NCBI GenBank assembly: GCA_015143295.1
Contig: CM026560.1
Span: forward strand, 8,310,501 to 8,374,500
DNA from: Tetracentron sinense
Taxonomy: Eukaryota > Streptophyta > Magnoliopsida > Trochodendrales > Trochodendraceae
Reading direction: 5' to 3'
Length of the DNA stretch: 64,000 bases
Position numbers and translations under genes: made by a program. Each line of letters starts with the position of its first letter. The first letter of the stretch is position 1. Shown piece after piece: positions 33,782 through 45,673 of this stretch. The notes beneath the pieces were generated by a model that worked only from the letters and a program-made list of their open reading frames with translations, was not told the DNA's origin and made no database searches.

Positions 33782-34800
33782 ATGTCACCTTGGAGAGCGC
33801 CCAAGAATACTTTGGCCGGAGCCTTTGAAGCCATCTCGGCTCTAGCTAATTTAATTCAACAACAGCAAACCCAGAATAATAACGAAAATGGGAATGGCAC
33901 TGGTAGTCGTCCTATCGCTACCATACTAGAACATGGGCATGCGACAAGACTTGAGAAATTCAAAAGACTTGGACCGTCAGCATTCTCAAGGGCCACAGAT
34001 CCGCTGAAGGTGAAGAACTAGATTAGGGGATTGGGAAAGATCTTCCGGGCTATGGCATTACCCGAGAACGCGCAGTTGGAATTTGCTATATTCATGCTTA
34101 AAGGGGAGGCCGAGCACTGGTGGACAACAGTGGAATGAACAATCCCACCTAATCAGAGGCCCGAGACTTGGGCAAAGTTTGTAGAGTTATTTTATGAGAG
34201 GTATTTCTATGGCTCGATGAAGAAGAAGAAGAGGATAGAGTTTCTTCAATTAACTCAGGGAAACATGACCGTGAGTGAGTACGAACAAAGATTCAACCAA
34301 CTCTCCAGATTTTCTGCGAAGTTCGTGGAGGATGAGCAGTGGAGAGTTGAAAAGTTTGAGGAAGGTTTAAAGCCATCAATTAAGGGAAAGTTGGCAGCCC
34401 AATGATTTACTGTGTTTTCTGAGCTTTTAGACAGAGCGCTCCGAGTGGAGCGAGTGCACGAGGAAATGTTTCCCTCAACTCTAGGGAAGAATAAAGGACC
34501 ATTTGGAAAGCCCTGGGACAAAAAGAACAACACCAATCGGTTCGCTAGAAAAAGAAAATTTGATGATGTGAAGGGCCAAGGATCTATAGGAGGATCTGGA
34601 CCAAAATGTGCCAAGTGTGGGCAAGCTCACTTGACCAAGGATTGTAGAGGACAAGGTTGTTCAGTGTGGAAAGCTTGGCCACTTCAAGAGAGACTGCCCT
34701 CAATCGAAGCCACTAGCCCTGGAGGGCGGGAAAGGTCGAGTTTTCGCTATCACGGAAGAGGAAGCTCAGCAGGCCGAAGGCGTTATTGAAGGTAAATTGC
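33782..34800 (+). pseudogene. W gag region (fossil)
   Basis: The N-terminal part has ATRLEKFKRLGPSAFSRA, then EFAIFMLKGEAEHWW-like and GNMTVSEYEQRFNQLSRF blocks of Retrotrans_gag. A Lys-rich stretch and a CCHC-like knuckle (CAKCGQAHLTKDC) follow near 34610. It is clearly a different family from X, Z and V but the same superfamily. Confidence 0.8.
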
Positions 34801-37800
34801 TAATTTTTCAAAAGCCTGCATATGCATTAATTGATACTGGTGCTACACATTTATTTATCTCAACTCGTTTTGCTAGACACATAAGTTACAAGCCTGATAC
34901 ACTCAAAAGCGTGTTGTCTATATCTACACCATCAGGAAACGTTTTGTGCACAAAAACAATCTATGATAGTTGTCCCATACTTATCAATAGTGTACGGATG
35001 TTGTAGATCTGATCGTGTTAGACCTAAAGGATTATGATGTTATCCTTGGGATAGATTGGTTGGCCAATTACAATACAGTGGTAGATTGTAATGCCAAGAA
35101 AGTGATATTTCGAATTCCGGACATCCCAGAGTTTGAAATGCAGGGGATTATCTGAAGTCAAGCACCCAAACTAATATCAGTAATTAAAGCATGTCACCTT
35201 CTAGATAAGGGGTGTACTGGGTATTTAGCAACAGTGGTGGTCGATAAAGATGAAGATGACACTTTAGGGAATACCCCGGTGGTCAGAGAGTTTCGAGATG
35301 TGTTTCTTGATGAATTACCAGGGCTCTCTCCTACTAGAGAAATCGATTTTACAATCAATATTACTCTGGGTGTAGACTCGATATCTAAAACACGGTATCG
35401 GATGGCTCCAGCTGAGTTGCAAGAACTGAAGATTCAGTTGCAAGACCTATTAGATAAGGGTTTGATCTGCCCTAGTGTTTCACCATGGGGAGCACCGGTG
35501 TTATTTGTCTAAAAGAAAGATGGGATTCTGCGTCTATGTATAGACTATCGTCTGCTGAATCAAGCGATGATCAAGAATAAGTATCCTCTCCCTAGGATTG
35601 ATGATCTATTTGATTAGTTGCAAGGTGCCCAAGTGTTTTCAAAGATTGATTTATGGTCCGGCTATCACCAATTGAGGGTCAAAGCAGAAGATATTCGAAA
35701 GACAGCATTCCGAACTCAGTATGGTCACTACAAGTTCCTGGTGATGCCTTTTGGACTGACAAATGCGCTTGTGGCCTTTATGGAATTGATGAATCGTCTT
35801 TTTAGGTTGTACTTGGATCAGTTTGTTGTGGTATTTATTGATGATATCTTGGTGTATTCACCTAGTCGTGAGAAGCATGCTAAGCACTTGAGGATTACGA
35901 TACAGACATTAAGAGATAATCAGCTATATGATAAGTTCTCCAAGTGCGAGTTTTGGATGGAAGAGGTAGCCTTCCTTAGGCATATTGTGTCAAGGAATGG
36001 AATATCTGTTGATCCCTCCAAGATTCAGGTGGTAACCGATTGGGCAAGGCCATCCACTATTACTGAAGTTTGAAGTTTTTTGGGATTAGCTGGATACTAC
36101 CGCAGATTTGTAGAAGGTTTCTCGAATATCGCAGCTCCATTAACAGAATTATTGTGGTATTTATTGATGATATCTTGGTGTATTCACCTAGTCGTGAGAA
36201 GCATGTTAAGCACTTGAGGATTACGATACAAACATTAAGAGATAATCAGCTATATGATAAGTTCTCTAAGTGCGAGTTTTGGATGGAAGAGGTAGCCTTC
36301 CTTAGGCATATTGTGTCAAGGAATGGAATATCTGTTGATCCCTACAAGATTCAGGTGGTAACCGATTGGGCAAGGCCATCCACTGTTACTGAAGTTTGAA
36401 GTTTTTTGGGATTAGCTGGATACTACCGTAGATTTGTAGAAGGTTTCTCAAAGATCGCAGCTCCATTAACGGAATTGACTAAGAAAGATGTGAAGTTCGA
36501 ATGGACGACATCTCGAGAGCGAAGTTTTGAAGAATTAAAGAAGAGATTAACAACCGCTCTAGTATTGGCAACTCCCTCAGGATCTGGAGGATTTGAGGTG
36601 TATTGTGATGCTTCCGGTAAGGGACTCGGTTGTGTCTTAATGCAAAACAAAAGGGTCATTGCTTATGGTTCGAGATAACTCAAGATTCACAAATTGAATT
36701 TTCCCACGCATGACCTAGAGTTAGCTGCAGTAGTGTTCGCACTAAAAATTTGGAGGCATTATCTTTATGGAGAGAAGTTGATGATCTATAGTGATCACAA
36801 GAGCTTAAAGTATCTATCCTCCCAAAAGGAACTCAATATGCGACAGCATAGATGGATGAAATTCTTGAAAGATTATGACTATGTAATCCAGTATCATCCT
36901 GGTAAGGGTAACGTGGTTGCTGACGCCCTGAGTAGAAAGACAGTTGGATTTGTAGCATATATGAGGGCAGAGCGATGGAAGATGATCGAATAATTCAAGA
37001 GTTGGAATCTGAGTCTAGGATTCCAGGGTAATAGTGCCAAGCTGGCTAGTATTCAGGCCAAGCCATTGTTGTTACAAAAGATTCAAGAAGTACAGTTGGA
37101 AGATCAGGAGATCAAAGTTATCAAAGATAAGATTCTTGAAGGAAAAATGGGTGATTTTGAAGAATCTGAAGATGGAATACTTTGATTCAAAGGACGAATC
37201 TGTGTGCCTGGAAACCTTGAGTTGAAAAATGAACTGCTCAATGAGGCGCATCGATCTCATTTTATGGTGCACCCTGGAAGTACGAAGATGTATCAGGATA
37301 TGAAGAATAACTACTGGTGGAATGGCATGAAGAGAGAAATTGCAGAGTATGTATATCGATGCCTTATTTGTCAGCAAGTCAAGGCAGAACATTAGAAACC
37401 ACCTGGATTGTTAAATTCATTGCCTATCCCCGAGTGGAATGGGAGCACATTACAATGGATTTTGTGGTGGGGTTACCAAAAATAAGGAATGGACACGATG
37501 CCGTTTGGATGATAGTTGATCGATTGACGAAATCGGCTCACTTTCTCGCTATCAAGGAAACCATAACCCTGGAACATTTATCAAAGTTGTACATCAAGGA
37601 GATTGTGAAGCTGCATGGCGTGCCAGTATCTATTGTGTCAAATCGCGATCCGAGATTTACTTCCCGATTTTGGAGGAGCTTGCAGGAAGCTTTGGGTACG
37701 CAGCTAAACATGAGTACAGCTTATCATCCACAAACCGATGGACAGTTCGAGCGCACGATACAAACTCTAGAAGATATGATGCGCACTTGCAGTCTAGACT

Positions 37801-38374
37801 TTCATGGTAGCTTGGATGATCACTTGCCGTTGATCGAGTTTGCATATAACAATAGTTATCAGGCAACTATTCAAATGGCTCCGTATGAGGCCTTATATGG
37901 TCGGAATTGTCGGTCTCCGGTATGTTAGACTGAAGTAGGAGAGCATAAACTACTGAGACCTGAACTAGTATAGGAAACAATGAAAAAAATCGAGTTAATT
38001 CGATCCAGGTTATTGGCTTCACAGAGTCGTCAGAAGAGCTCTGCAGATGGAAAGCGTCGAGACTTGGAATTTCAAGTCGGCGACCATGTCTTCTTGAAGA
38101 TCTCTCCGTCAAAAGGCATTATTCAATTTGGAAAGCGGGGGAAGTTAAGTCCGCGATTCATTGGACCTTTTGAAATTTTGGCCAAGGTGGGGTCCGTAGC
38201 ATATCATCTGGTGTTGCCACCAGAGTTAGAGAGGGTTCACCATGTGTTTCACATATCCATGCTGAGGAAATATATACCTGATCCTTCGCATGTGATTCGG
38301 TATGAACCACTTCATGTTTGAGAAGACTTGTCTTTTGAGGAAAAGCCAGTGCAAATATTGGACCGCAAGGAACA
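34797..38374 (+). pseudogene. W pol region (fossil), end split off by element Z
   Basis: Protease (ALIDTGATHLFIS) is near 34830, RT with [11 protein letters not shown], then RNase H ([22 protein letters not shown]). Integrase has [11 protein letters not shown] near 37370, [13 protein letters not shown] and [13 protein letters not shown]. The chromodomain-like end is interrupted at 38374 by element Z and continues at 47936-48060. It is a fossil with many breaks. Confidence 0.85.
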
Positions 38375-38584
38375 TGTAGAGCCCCGGACTTTTTCATGCT
38401 TAATACATGGCACTTTCGTAGCCAATTTGCCTTTAAAGTAGTACAATTAATAAATAATGAAGAAATTGAAAATTCCAAAACATCAAAAATGTTTCTTTTC
38501 GAAGTACGAACCCAACACAAGTTGAATCGTTGAAATCCGACGAGCGAGTCAAAAGATATGGCCAAAACAGTTGGACCTGCAGGC

Positions 38585-38770
38585 AACCGATCGCTCGGTC
38601 CATAGAGCGACCGATCGGTCCAAAACTGATCGATCGGAGGCTATCGACTGGTCGAAAAATTTGTATGGGGAAATTTTTCAGAGAGTTGATTTTTGGTCGA
38701 TAGCTCGGTCAACTCACCGATCGCTCGGTAGGCAACCGATCGATCGGTCATAAACACCGATCGCTCGGTT
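38585..38770. promoter_or_regulatory. U3 palindrome array, Z 5' LTR
   Basis: Seven dyads such as ACCGATCGCTCGGT and ACCGATCGATCGGT with the conserved GTATGGGGAAA...CAGAGAG core near 38662-38683. The 3' LTR has the matching array at 45893-46049. Confidence 0.7.
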
Positions 38771-40201
38771 TTCATTGTTTTTGCAGAAATTTCATTAAGG
38801 GTGTTTTCGTCTTTTGGGCGTTTCACTCATGCCTTAAAGGCTTTGCCTGAACATTTGAGGGTTCATACACAACACTTAGATTCTTTTGAGAGATAGAGAG
38901 AAAGGAGAAGGGGTTCCCTAACCTAGGGTTTGCTTTTGGGGAGAAATCAAAGGGGTTTCAAGACCCTCAATCCTCCTCAAGCTCGTTTTTCTTCAAGATT
39001 CAAGGTTCAAGCTCGAGAGGAGCACTTTTCTCCAAGCTAGGGCAGCTACTCACGAACCTTTTGGGAAGGGGATTCTTTCCCTCATTGATCAAGGTCGGTA
39101 CCTCTTGCTACCCTCCTAGTTATAGCTCCTCTTTTCCTTTATTTCTCTTTGTTTCCTTCCTTTGTAAATGTGCTATGAGTTTGGAAGTGTGAACGTGGTG
39201 AATGGAGATGGAATAGGCGATTGGATGCCAATGGTTGTGTTGTGATGATTGAAACGGGGGAGGGCATTGTATCCATAATAAACACACATTTATGATGTGA
39301 GTAAACTCACCTAGAAAAGCATGATTTAGGTTTAAATGAATAATGAATAATGAACACACCATGTTTGATGAAATGCCAAGGTGAATAAAGTGAGTTGTAA
39401 ATTAGGAAATGCATGCCTAATAAATTATGGAAATTGCTAGGGCCTATGATAGCGTGTTTTCTTGCTTTCCCTAAATGATGTGAATATTGCATTGCTCAAT
39501 CATGGATGTTATATGTGTTGTGAATTACCCAAATGTCATATTTAAATTTAAATACAAGTATGTACACGATTCCCACGAGCACGGCATACATGACATGATT
39601 TACCGAGGTTTTCAAGAACATGGTTAGAGGTGGGACATATCCTACGATATGTTTTACCTTGCTTTTCACAAGAAAACAAGAACAAACATTCCACGAGGGG
39701 TCTCCCCTCACTGACAAGTGCATAGCATAAAGAAGGGCCTCCCTTCCCTCGCAAGTACATACATATCATGAAGAAGGGTCTCCCTTCCCTCTCAAGTGCA
39801 TTGCATAAAGAAGGGTCTGCCTTCCCTCTCAAGGCATCTCACAAGTGCATCTCACAAGTACATCTTATAAGTGTATCTCACAAGTTACATGATCACAAGC
39901 AAGCACGCATGACATACATGACATGACACGATCTACAAGAATCAAGCAAGATAGACAAGACGAGTTTTCAAGCACGAAAATGGTACTGAAGTCAAGTAAA
40001 GCGCATGGAGTTTTCAAGTGTTTTATCGGCTTTTACGAAATGCAAGCATGAATATAAATTGCTTTACTTCCTTGTATGACATGAATTGTTCCCGTTTTTC
40101 ATATATGAATTGCTCCTAATTTATGTATTGCCATTTTTATACTATGACTATTGGTTAGTACTTGGTACACCCTGAGTATTCCATGCTCAGCCGTACTTCT
40201 T

Positions 40202-40321
40202 ATGTCGGCAGGTGATAGCGGAGCGGCTGCTCCTTTCGACATCTATGCTCCGAGTCCTTGGGTAGAAGAGGAATACGTCGAGGAACCTGTGGAGGAACCT
40301 CCCATAGAGGAGTATCATTAG
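40202..40321 (+). CDS. Short LTR ORF, PWVEEEY family, 39 aa
   Basis: ATG-TCG-GCA-GGT start directly after the hairpin. The 39 residues include AAAPFDIYAPSPWVEEEYVE followed by an EP-rich tail ending in EEYH. The LTR also lies in the 3' copy (from 47467), where a ~54 bp tandem duplication alters the region. In the element RNA this would be an ORF upstream of gag. Confidence 0.5.
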   Translation: MSAGDSGAAAPFDIYAPSPWVEEEYVEEPVEEPPIEEYH

Positions 40322-40619
40322 GTGGTTGTAGATTCCGAGTGAATTGCTGTGGGTGAGATGAGAGATTTACGTTCATGTAATTTGGCGGGTCTGTCTGCAC
40401 TTTCTTTTGGATTTCTTTTGTGTAAACTTGGATTTTGTATATACATAGAGGTTTGTTTAGACTTCCGCTGTGTTTTATGGTTATGTGTCCGCTATGATGT
40501 CCTCTATTATATAAGCTCTGTGAGTTTTTTGTAGGATGGTTCGTCAAGCAAGTCATGTAAGCCATGATTAGTCGTCCAAAGTTCACTCTAACTCCTAGGG
40601 TGGGTTTTGGGTCGCGACA

Positions 40620-40642
40620 AGAAGTGGCTTCAGTGCTTAGGC
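40620..40642 (+). promoter_or_regulatory. Primer binding site of Z (degenerate)
   Basis: GAAGTGGCTTCAGTGCTTAGG sits where relatives have GTGGTATCAGAGC. It is assigned by position and partial match. Confidence 0.55.
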
Positions 40643-40976
40643 TTTAGGTCTCTGGGGTCACTTAGAATCAAATACCACGGCTTGACAAGAGCATATGTCA
40701 GGAAACAAGTTAGGAAGGAAGTAAGTCGGAAGCGAGTCGTGTTCCAAGTGTAAGACTAAACTTTAGTCTTAGTCAAAATGGTTGTTTCAACCAAGTACGA
40801 GTCTTAGGAACGCTAGAACACGAAGGTATAATATTATAAATACATCGATGATTGTGATGCGATGTATATTAGTATTATACAACTAATACAAATTGGAATT
40901 TTTGTGAAATAGAACTGTGATAAATTGTGGTTTCAAGTGAGACTCATGTGGTGCTATTGTTCTCAGGACTTTAGTC

Positions 40977-42332
40977 ATGAGGCGGGGCACACGGGGTCAT
41001 GGACCACACACCAGAGCTTCTTCTTCTTCACGAGATGAGGATGAGCAGCCGGGTCTCTCTCAGGTCTTAGGCTCTATTGCTGAGACTCTTGCCATTCTGG
41101 CGGCTCGGCAAACTATACCTTCTTCGGCGACACCTACTCCACCGCCTACGGCTCCAGTACATCGTACAACTGGGGTTGAGGCATTCAGGAGATTGAGGCC
41201 TCCATCATTCCATGGGAGTGTGGAACCTCTTGCTGCAAAGGCGTGGATCCTCCAGATGGAGAAGATCTTTGCAGTCCTCTCGCCCACAGAGGAGGATAGA
41301 GTAACATGGGCTGTTTTCATGCTAAAGGGCGAAGCCCACCATTGGTGGTTGTCCGCATTGAGGACGTGGGATTTGACTATGCAACGTCAACCCTGGACTT
41401 GGGAGGAGTTCAAGGACACGTTTTATAAGAAGTACTTTCCTGTTGGGGCATGGGAAAAGAAAGAAAGAGAGTTCATCAACCTAGAGCAAGGTTCGATGAC
41501 CGTGGCCGCTTATGAGGCTAAGTTCTCGAAACTCTCTAGATTCGCGCCTCACATGGTTGCCACCGAGGCAATGAAGACGAGAAGGTTTGAGCAAGGGCTC
41601 AAAGATGTTATCATGGAGAAGGTTTCAATTTTCAGACATGTTACCTACCCTAAGGTAGTAGACAAAGCCTTATTGGTCGAGGCGAATTCCGAGGCCGTGT
41701 CCAAGAAGAGGGAGTTGGCGAGAGGCCAAGCCAGTAGTTCAGTACCTCCAGAGAGGCGGGCTCGTACAGGCCCTTATCAGTATACGTGGCCAGCACCACC
41801 GATGAGGCCGACTTATGCGCCTCCAGTTCCACGGTCGTACATGCCTCAGGCACCGCGACCTCAGGCTCTTCCAGCTCCACGGCCAGTTGCACCTCAGATG
41901 GTGAGGTATGCTCCACCTCCGGCCCCACCGACCTATACACACGAGGTCTGCACTTCATGCTGCCGAAGGCACCCGGCAGGAGATTGCCGAAGGGCATCGG
42001 GTGGATGTTTTCATTGTGGTCGTCAGGGCCATGTTATCAGGGATTACCCCAGTCGGCATTTACCAGGCCAGTCTCAGGGGATTAGGCCCCCAGCACACCC
42101 AGCAGGATCATACCAGGCATCATCCCAGACTACCCGGTCTACACCTCCGCCTCGCCAGGGGAACCAAGGGCGAGTTTTTGTCTTGACAGAGGGTGATGCA
42201 CTTGCATCTGATGATGTAGTGCAAGGTACGGGTTTAGGTTATTCTTTTAACCACGATTTCATGTTAAGCCTTATTCCTTGTGTACGTATATGGCGTGCTA
42301 TATATCTATCTACCTATATACATATGATGTGA
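40977..42332 (+). pseudogene. Z gag region (fossil)
   Basis: A 451-codon frame begins MRRGTRGHGPHTRA and contains EAFRRLRPPSFHGSVEPL, WILQMEKIFAVLSPTEEDRV, MLKGEAHHWW and EQGSMTVAAYEAKFSKLSRF. A long Pro-rich stretch and a zinc-knuckle-like segment (CFHCGRQGHVIRD) follow. The last residues run past the usual gag end into the gag-pol junction. It belongs to an otherwise broken element. Confidence 0.85.
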
Positions 42333-42397
42333 TGCATGGATTGACGTAACTAGTTGAAATTTCAGGAACCCTACTAGTTAACGAATGTTTAGCTCGA

Positions 42398-45300
42398 GTG
42401 TTGCTTGATACCGGGTCTACTCATTCATTTGTCTCGCCGAGCTTCTCAGAAGGCTTTTCTGTGGAGCCTAGTCAGTTAGATCCAGAGTTAGCCATTTCGA
42501 CTCCTCTTGGCAAGATAGTATTGGCGGATAAAGTGTATAGAAACAGTGTGGTTCAAGTGGGGAGCCACGAATTGGCGGTTGATCTAATCATCCTCGGATT
42601 TCAAGACTTCGATGTTATATTGGGAATGGATTGGTTAGCGGCACATCACGGGTTGAAAAGTAGAGATATTGTTCGTTTTACGGCGTTGAGCTTAGCTAAC
42701 CCCGAGGCAAAGGACTCATCGACTATTCCAGTTGTGAGTGAATTCCTGGATGTATTTCTAGAGGAGTTGCCAGGATTGCCTCCAGACAGGGAGATTGAGT
42801 TTGTGATCGAGCTTGCACCAGGCACAGCTCCTATTTTTAGGGCTCAGTATAGAATGGCCCCTATTGAACTCAAGGAGTTGAAGACTCAGTTGGAGAAATT
42901 ACAAGGCCTTGGTTTCATACGACCAAGTGTCTCACCGTGGGGTGCCCCGGTGTTATTTGTTAAGAAGAAGGACTGCTCGATGCAGATGTGCGTCGATTAC
43001 CGGTAATTGAACAAAGTCACTATAAAGAATAGGTAGCCATTGCCTAGGATTGATGACTTGTTCAATCAGTTGAAAGGAGCGAGATTTTTCTCGAAGATAG
43101 ATCTTCGATCGGGCTATCACCAGTTGAAGATTAAGGCGGAAGATGTTCCCAAAACTGCCTTTCGGACTCGGTATAGACACTACGAGTTCTTGGTAATGCC
43201 TTTTGGTCTCACAAATGCGCCGGCAGCCTTTATGAATTTAATGAACCAGGTGTTCCGGCCATATCTAGATCGATGCGTGATCGTGTTTGTCGACGATATG
43301 TTGGTATATTCCTAGACACGGGAAGATCACATGCGAGACCTTCGTCTTGCTTTGGAAATGCTGAGAAAACACAAGCTGTACACCAAACTTAGCAAGTGTG
43401 AGTTTTGGTAGAAGAGGTGGCATTCCTAGGCCACGTTGTATCCGTGGAAGGCATTTCGGTGGATCCGAAGAAGATAGAGGCAGTCATGAGTTGGACGAGG
43501 CCCAAGAGTATCACAGAGATACGCAGCTTTCTTGGGTTAGCAGGCTACTACAGGAGATTCGTAGAGGGTTTCTCCAGCCTTGCAGCACCGCTCACTTATT
43601 TGACAAGGAAGAAGGCGAAATTTGTATGGAGTGATAAGTGTGAGATCAGTTTTACAGAGCTGAAGAAGAGGCTCACTACAGCCCCTGTCCTTATTGTGCC
43701 ATCCGGACCTTATGGGTATGAGGTGTATAGTGATGCCTCACGCGTTGGACTTGGGTGTGTGCTCATGCAACACAAGAAAGTCATTGCCTATGCATCGAGG
43801 CAATTGAAAGAGCATGAAAGGAATTATCCCACGCACGACTTGGAGCTTGCGGCGGTCGTGTTTGCACTTAAAATTTGGCGTCATTACCTTTATAGGGTGG
43901 AGTTCTATGTGTTCACAGATCACAAGAGTCTCAAGTATCTCTTTTCCCAAAAAGAGTTAAATCTAAGGCAACGGCGTTGGATGGAATTTTTGAAAGATTA
44001 TGATTGTACCATTCAATACCACCCGGGCAAAGCAAATGTAGTGGCTGATGCTTTGAGTAGAAGACCTCCAGGGTTATTAGCACACATGTTGGTATAGGAA
44101 TGGAAGCTACTTGAAGATTTGGCAAATCTGGACATCAGTGTGAATGACTCTGTCCGTAGTCCTATCTTGGCAAATGTCACGGTTCGGCTATACATTATAG
44201 ATTTGATCCAAGAATATCAAGCTACGGATGCTGAATTGTTGGCTTATCGGGACAAGGAAGTTGCCAAGGGTAGTGAGGACTTCTCTCTCACTAGCCGAGG
44301 TGCTATCACATTCAAGGGAAGGTTGTGTGTCCCAGCTAATGCAGAGTACATGGTGCATCCAGGGGGTACCAAGATGTTCTGAAACCTCAAGAGTCACTTT
44401 TGGTGGCGGAATATGAAGAGGGATGTTGCGGAATATGTGGCACGGTGCTTGGTGTGCCAACAGGTGAAAGCAGAGCACTTGCGACCCACCAGTCTATTGC
44501 AGTCTCTTCCTATTCCCGAGTGGAAATGGGAGAACATATCCATGGATTTCATAGTTGGCTTGCCAAAGATAGTAAGGGGCTCAGATGCGATATGGGTAGT
44601 AGTGGATCGTTTGACAAAGTCCGCGCATTTCTTACCCTACTAGACCACGTTCAATTCTAGCCAGTTGGCCACTCTGTACATCAAGGAAGTGGTTAGGTTA
44701 CACGGGGTGCGAGTCAGTATTGTGTCAGATCGGGATCCAAGATTCTGGAAAAGCTTTCAGGAAGCTATGGGTTCCCGACTTGATTTCAGCACCGCTTTTC
44801 ATCCACAGACGGATGGGCAAACAGAGAGGGTGAACCAAGTTATCGAAGATATGCTTCGGGCGTGTATGCTGGATTTCAAAGGCAGTTGGGAAGAGCACTT
44901 GCCTTTGGTTGAATTCGCCTATAAGAATAGCTATCAGGCAAGCATCCAAATGGCATCGTTTGAGGCCTTATATGGGTGAAGCTGCAGGTCTCCTCTCTAC
45001 TGCGATGAGGTAGGAGAAAGAAAGGTGTTAGGTCCGGAGTTGATTGAGCAAACTGCGGGCATAGTCAAAATCATCCGGGATCGGTTGAAAGCCGCTCAAG
45101 ATCGTCAAAAGAGCTATGCGGACACACACCGAAGGGACTTGGAATTCCAGGTTGGGGATCAAGTCTTTGTGAAGGTATCTCCTAGCAAGGGGATTATGAG
45201 ATTTGGAAGGCGAGGCAAGCTTAGCCCTTGATATGTTGGCCCATTTAACATCATCACGCGAGTGGGTGAGGTTGCTTACAGGGTTGCTCTTCCACCTCAC

Positions 45301-45570
45301 ATGGCCGCGGTTCACAACGTTTTCCATGTCTCTATGCTTCAGAAGTACATTACGGATCCTTCGCATGTCATAGACTTGGAACCGTTGGAAATTCGAGAGG
45401 ATCTCACATTAGTTGAAAGGCTGGTTCATATATTGGATCAGAGAGATCAAGTCCTTCGCAACAAAATGATTCTGTTGGTTCTCGTGCAGTGGCAACATCA
45501 TGCTCGAGAAGAAGCTACATGGGAGCGTGAAGCAGAAGTCAAAGCGAAGTATCCGGAATTGTTCGAATGA
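42398..45570 (+). pseudogene. Z pol region (fossil)
   Basis: Protease [13 protein letters not shown] starts at 42400. RT runs from [20 protein letters not shown] through [20 protein letters not shown] and FVDDMLVYS near 43290. [20 protein letters not shown] precedes RNase H ([17 protein letters not shown]). Integrase shows [28 protein letters not shown] and AFHPQTDGQTERVNQ. The chromodomain-like end is LVQWQHHAREEATWERE near 45500. A fossil. Confidence 0.88.
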
Positions 45571-45673
45571 GTTTTGTATAGGTTTTGTATATGTGGCTCA
45601 TAATTTTGTTTTGATTATGTAATGCATGTCCCGTCCAAATTTTGAGGATGAAATTTTTGTAAGGGGGGGAGAA

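Larger units (their letters stand above)
38375..40619 (+). repeat. 5' LTR of Z
   Basis: 2245 bp from TGTAGAGCCCCGGAC to GGTCGCGACA. It has a U3 palindrome array at 38585-38770, leader repeats at 39690-39830, a hairpin near 40170-40190 and a short ORF at 40202-40321. Confidence 0.92.

Noticed and set aside
40977-42332. Long open gag frame as evidence that Z is an intact, active element
   Set aside because: The pol region is broken in several places and the two LTRs and target duplications have diverged, so Z is a fossil.
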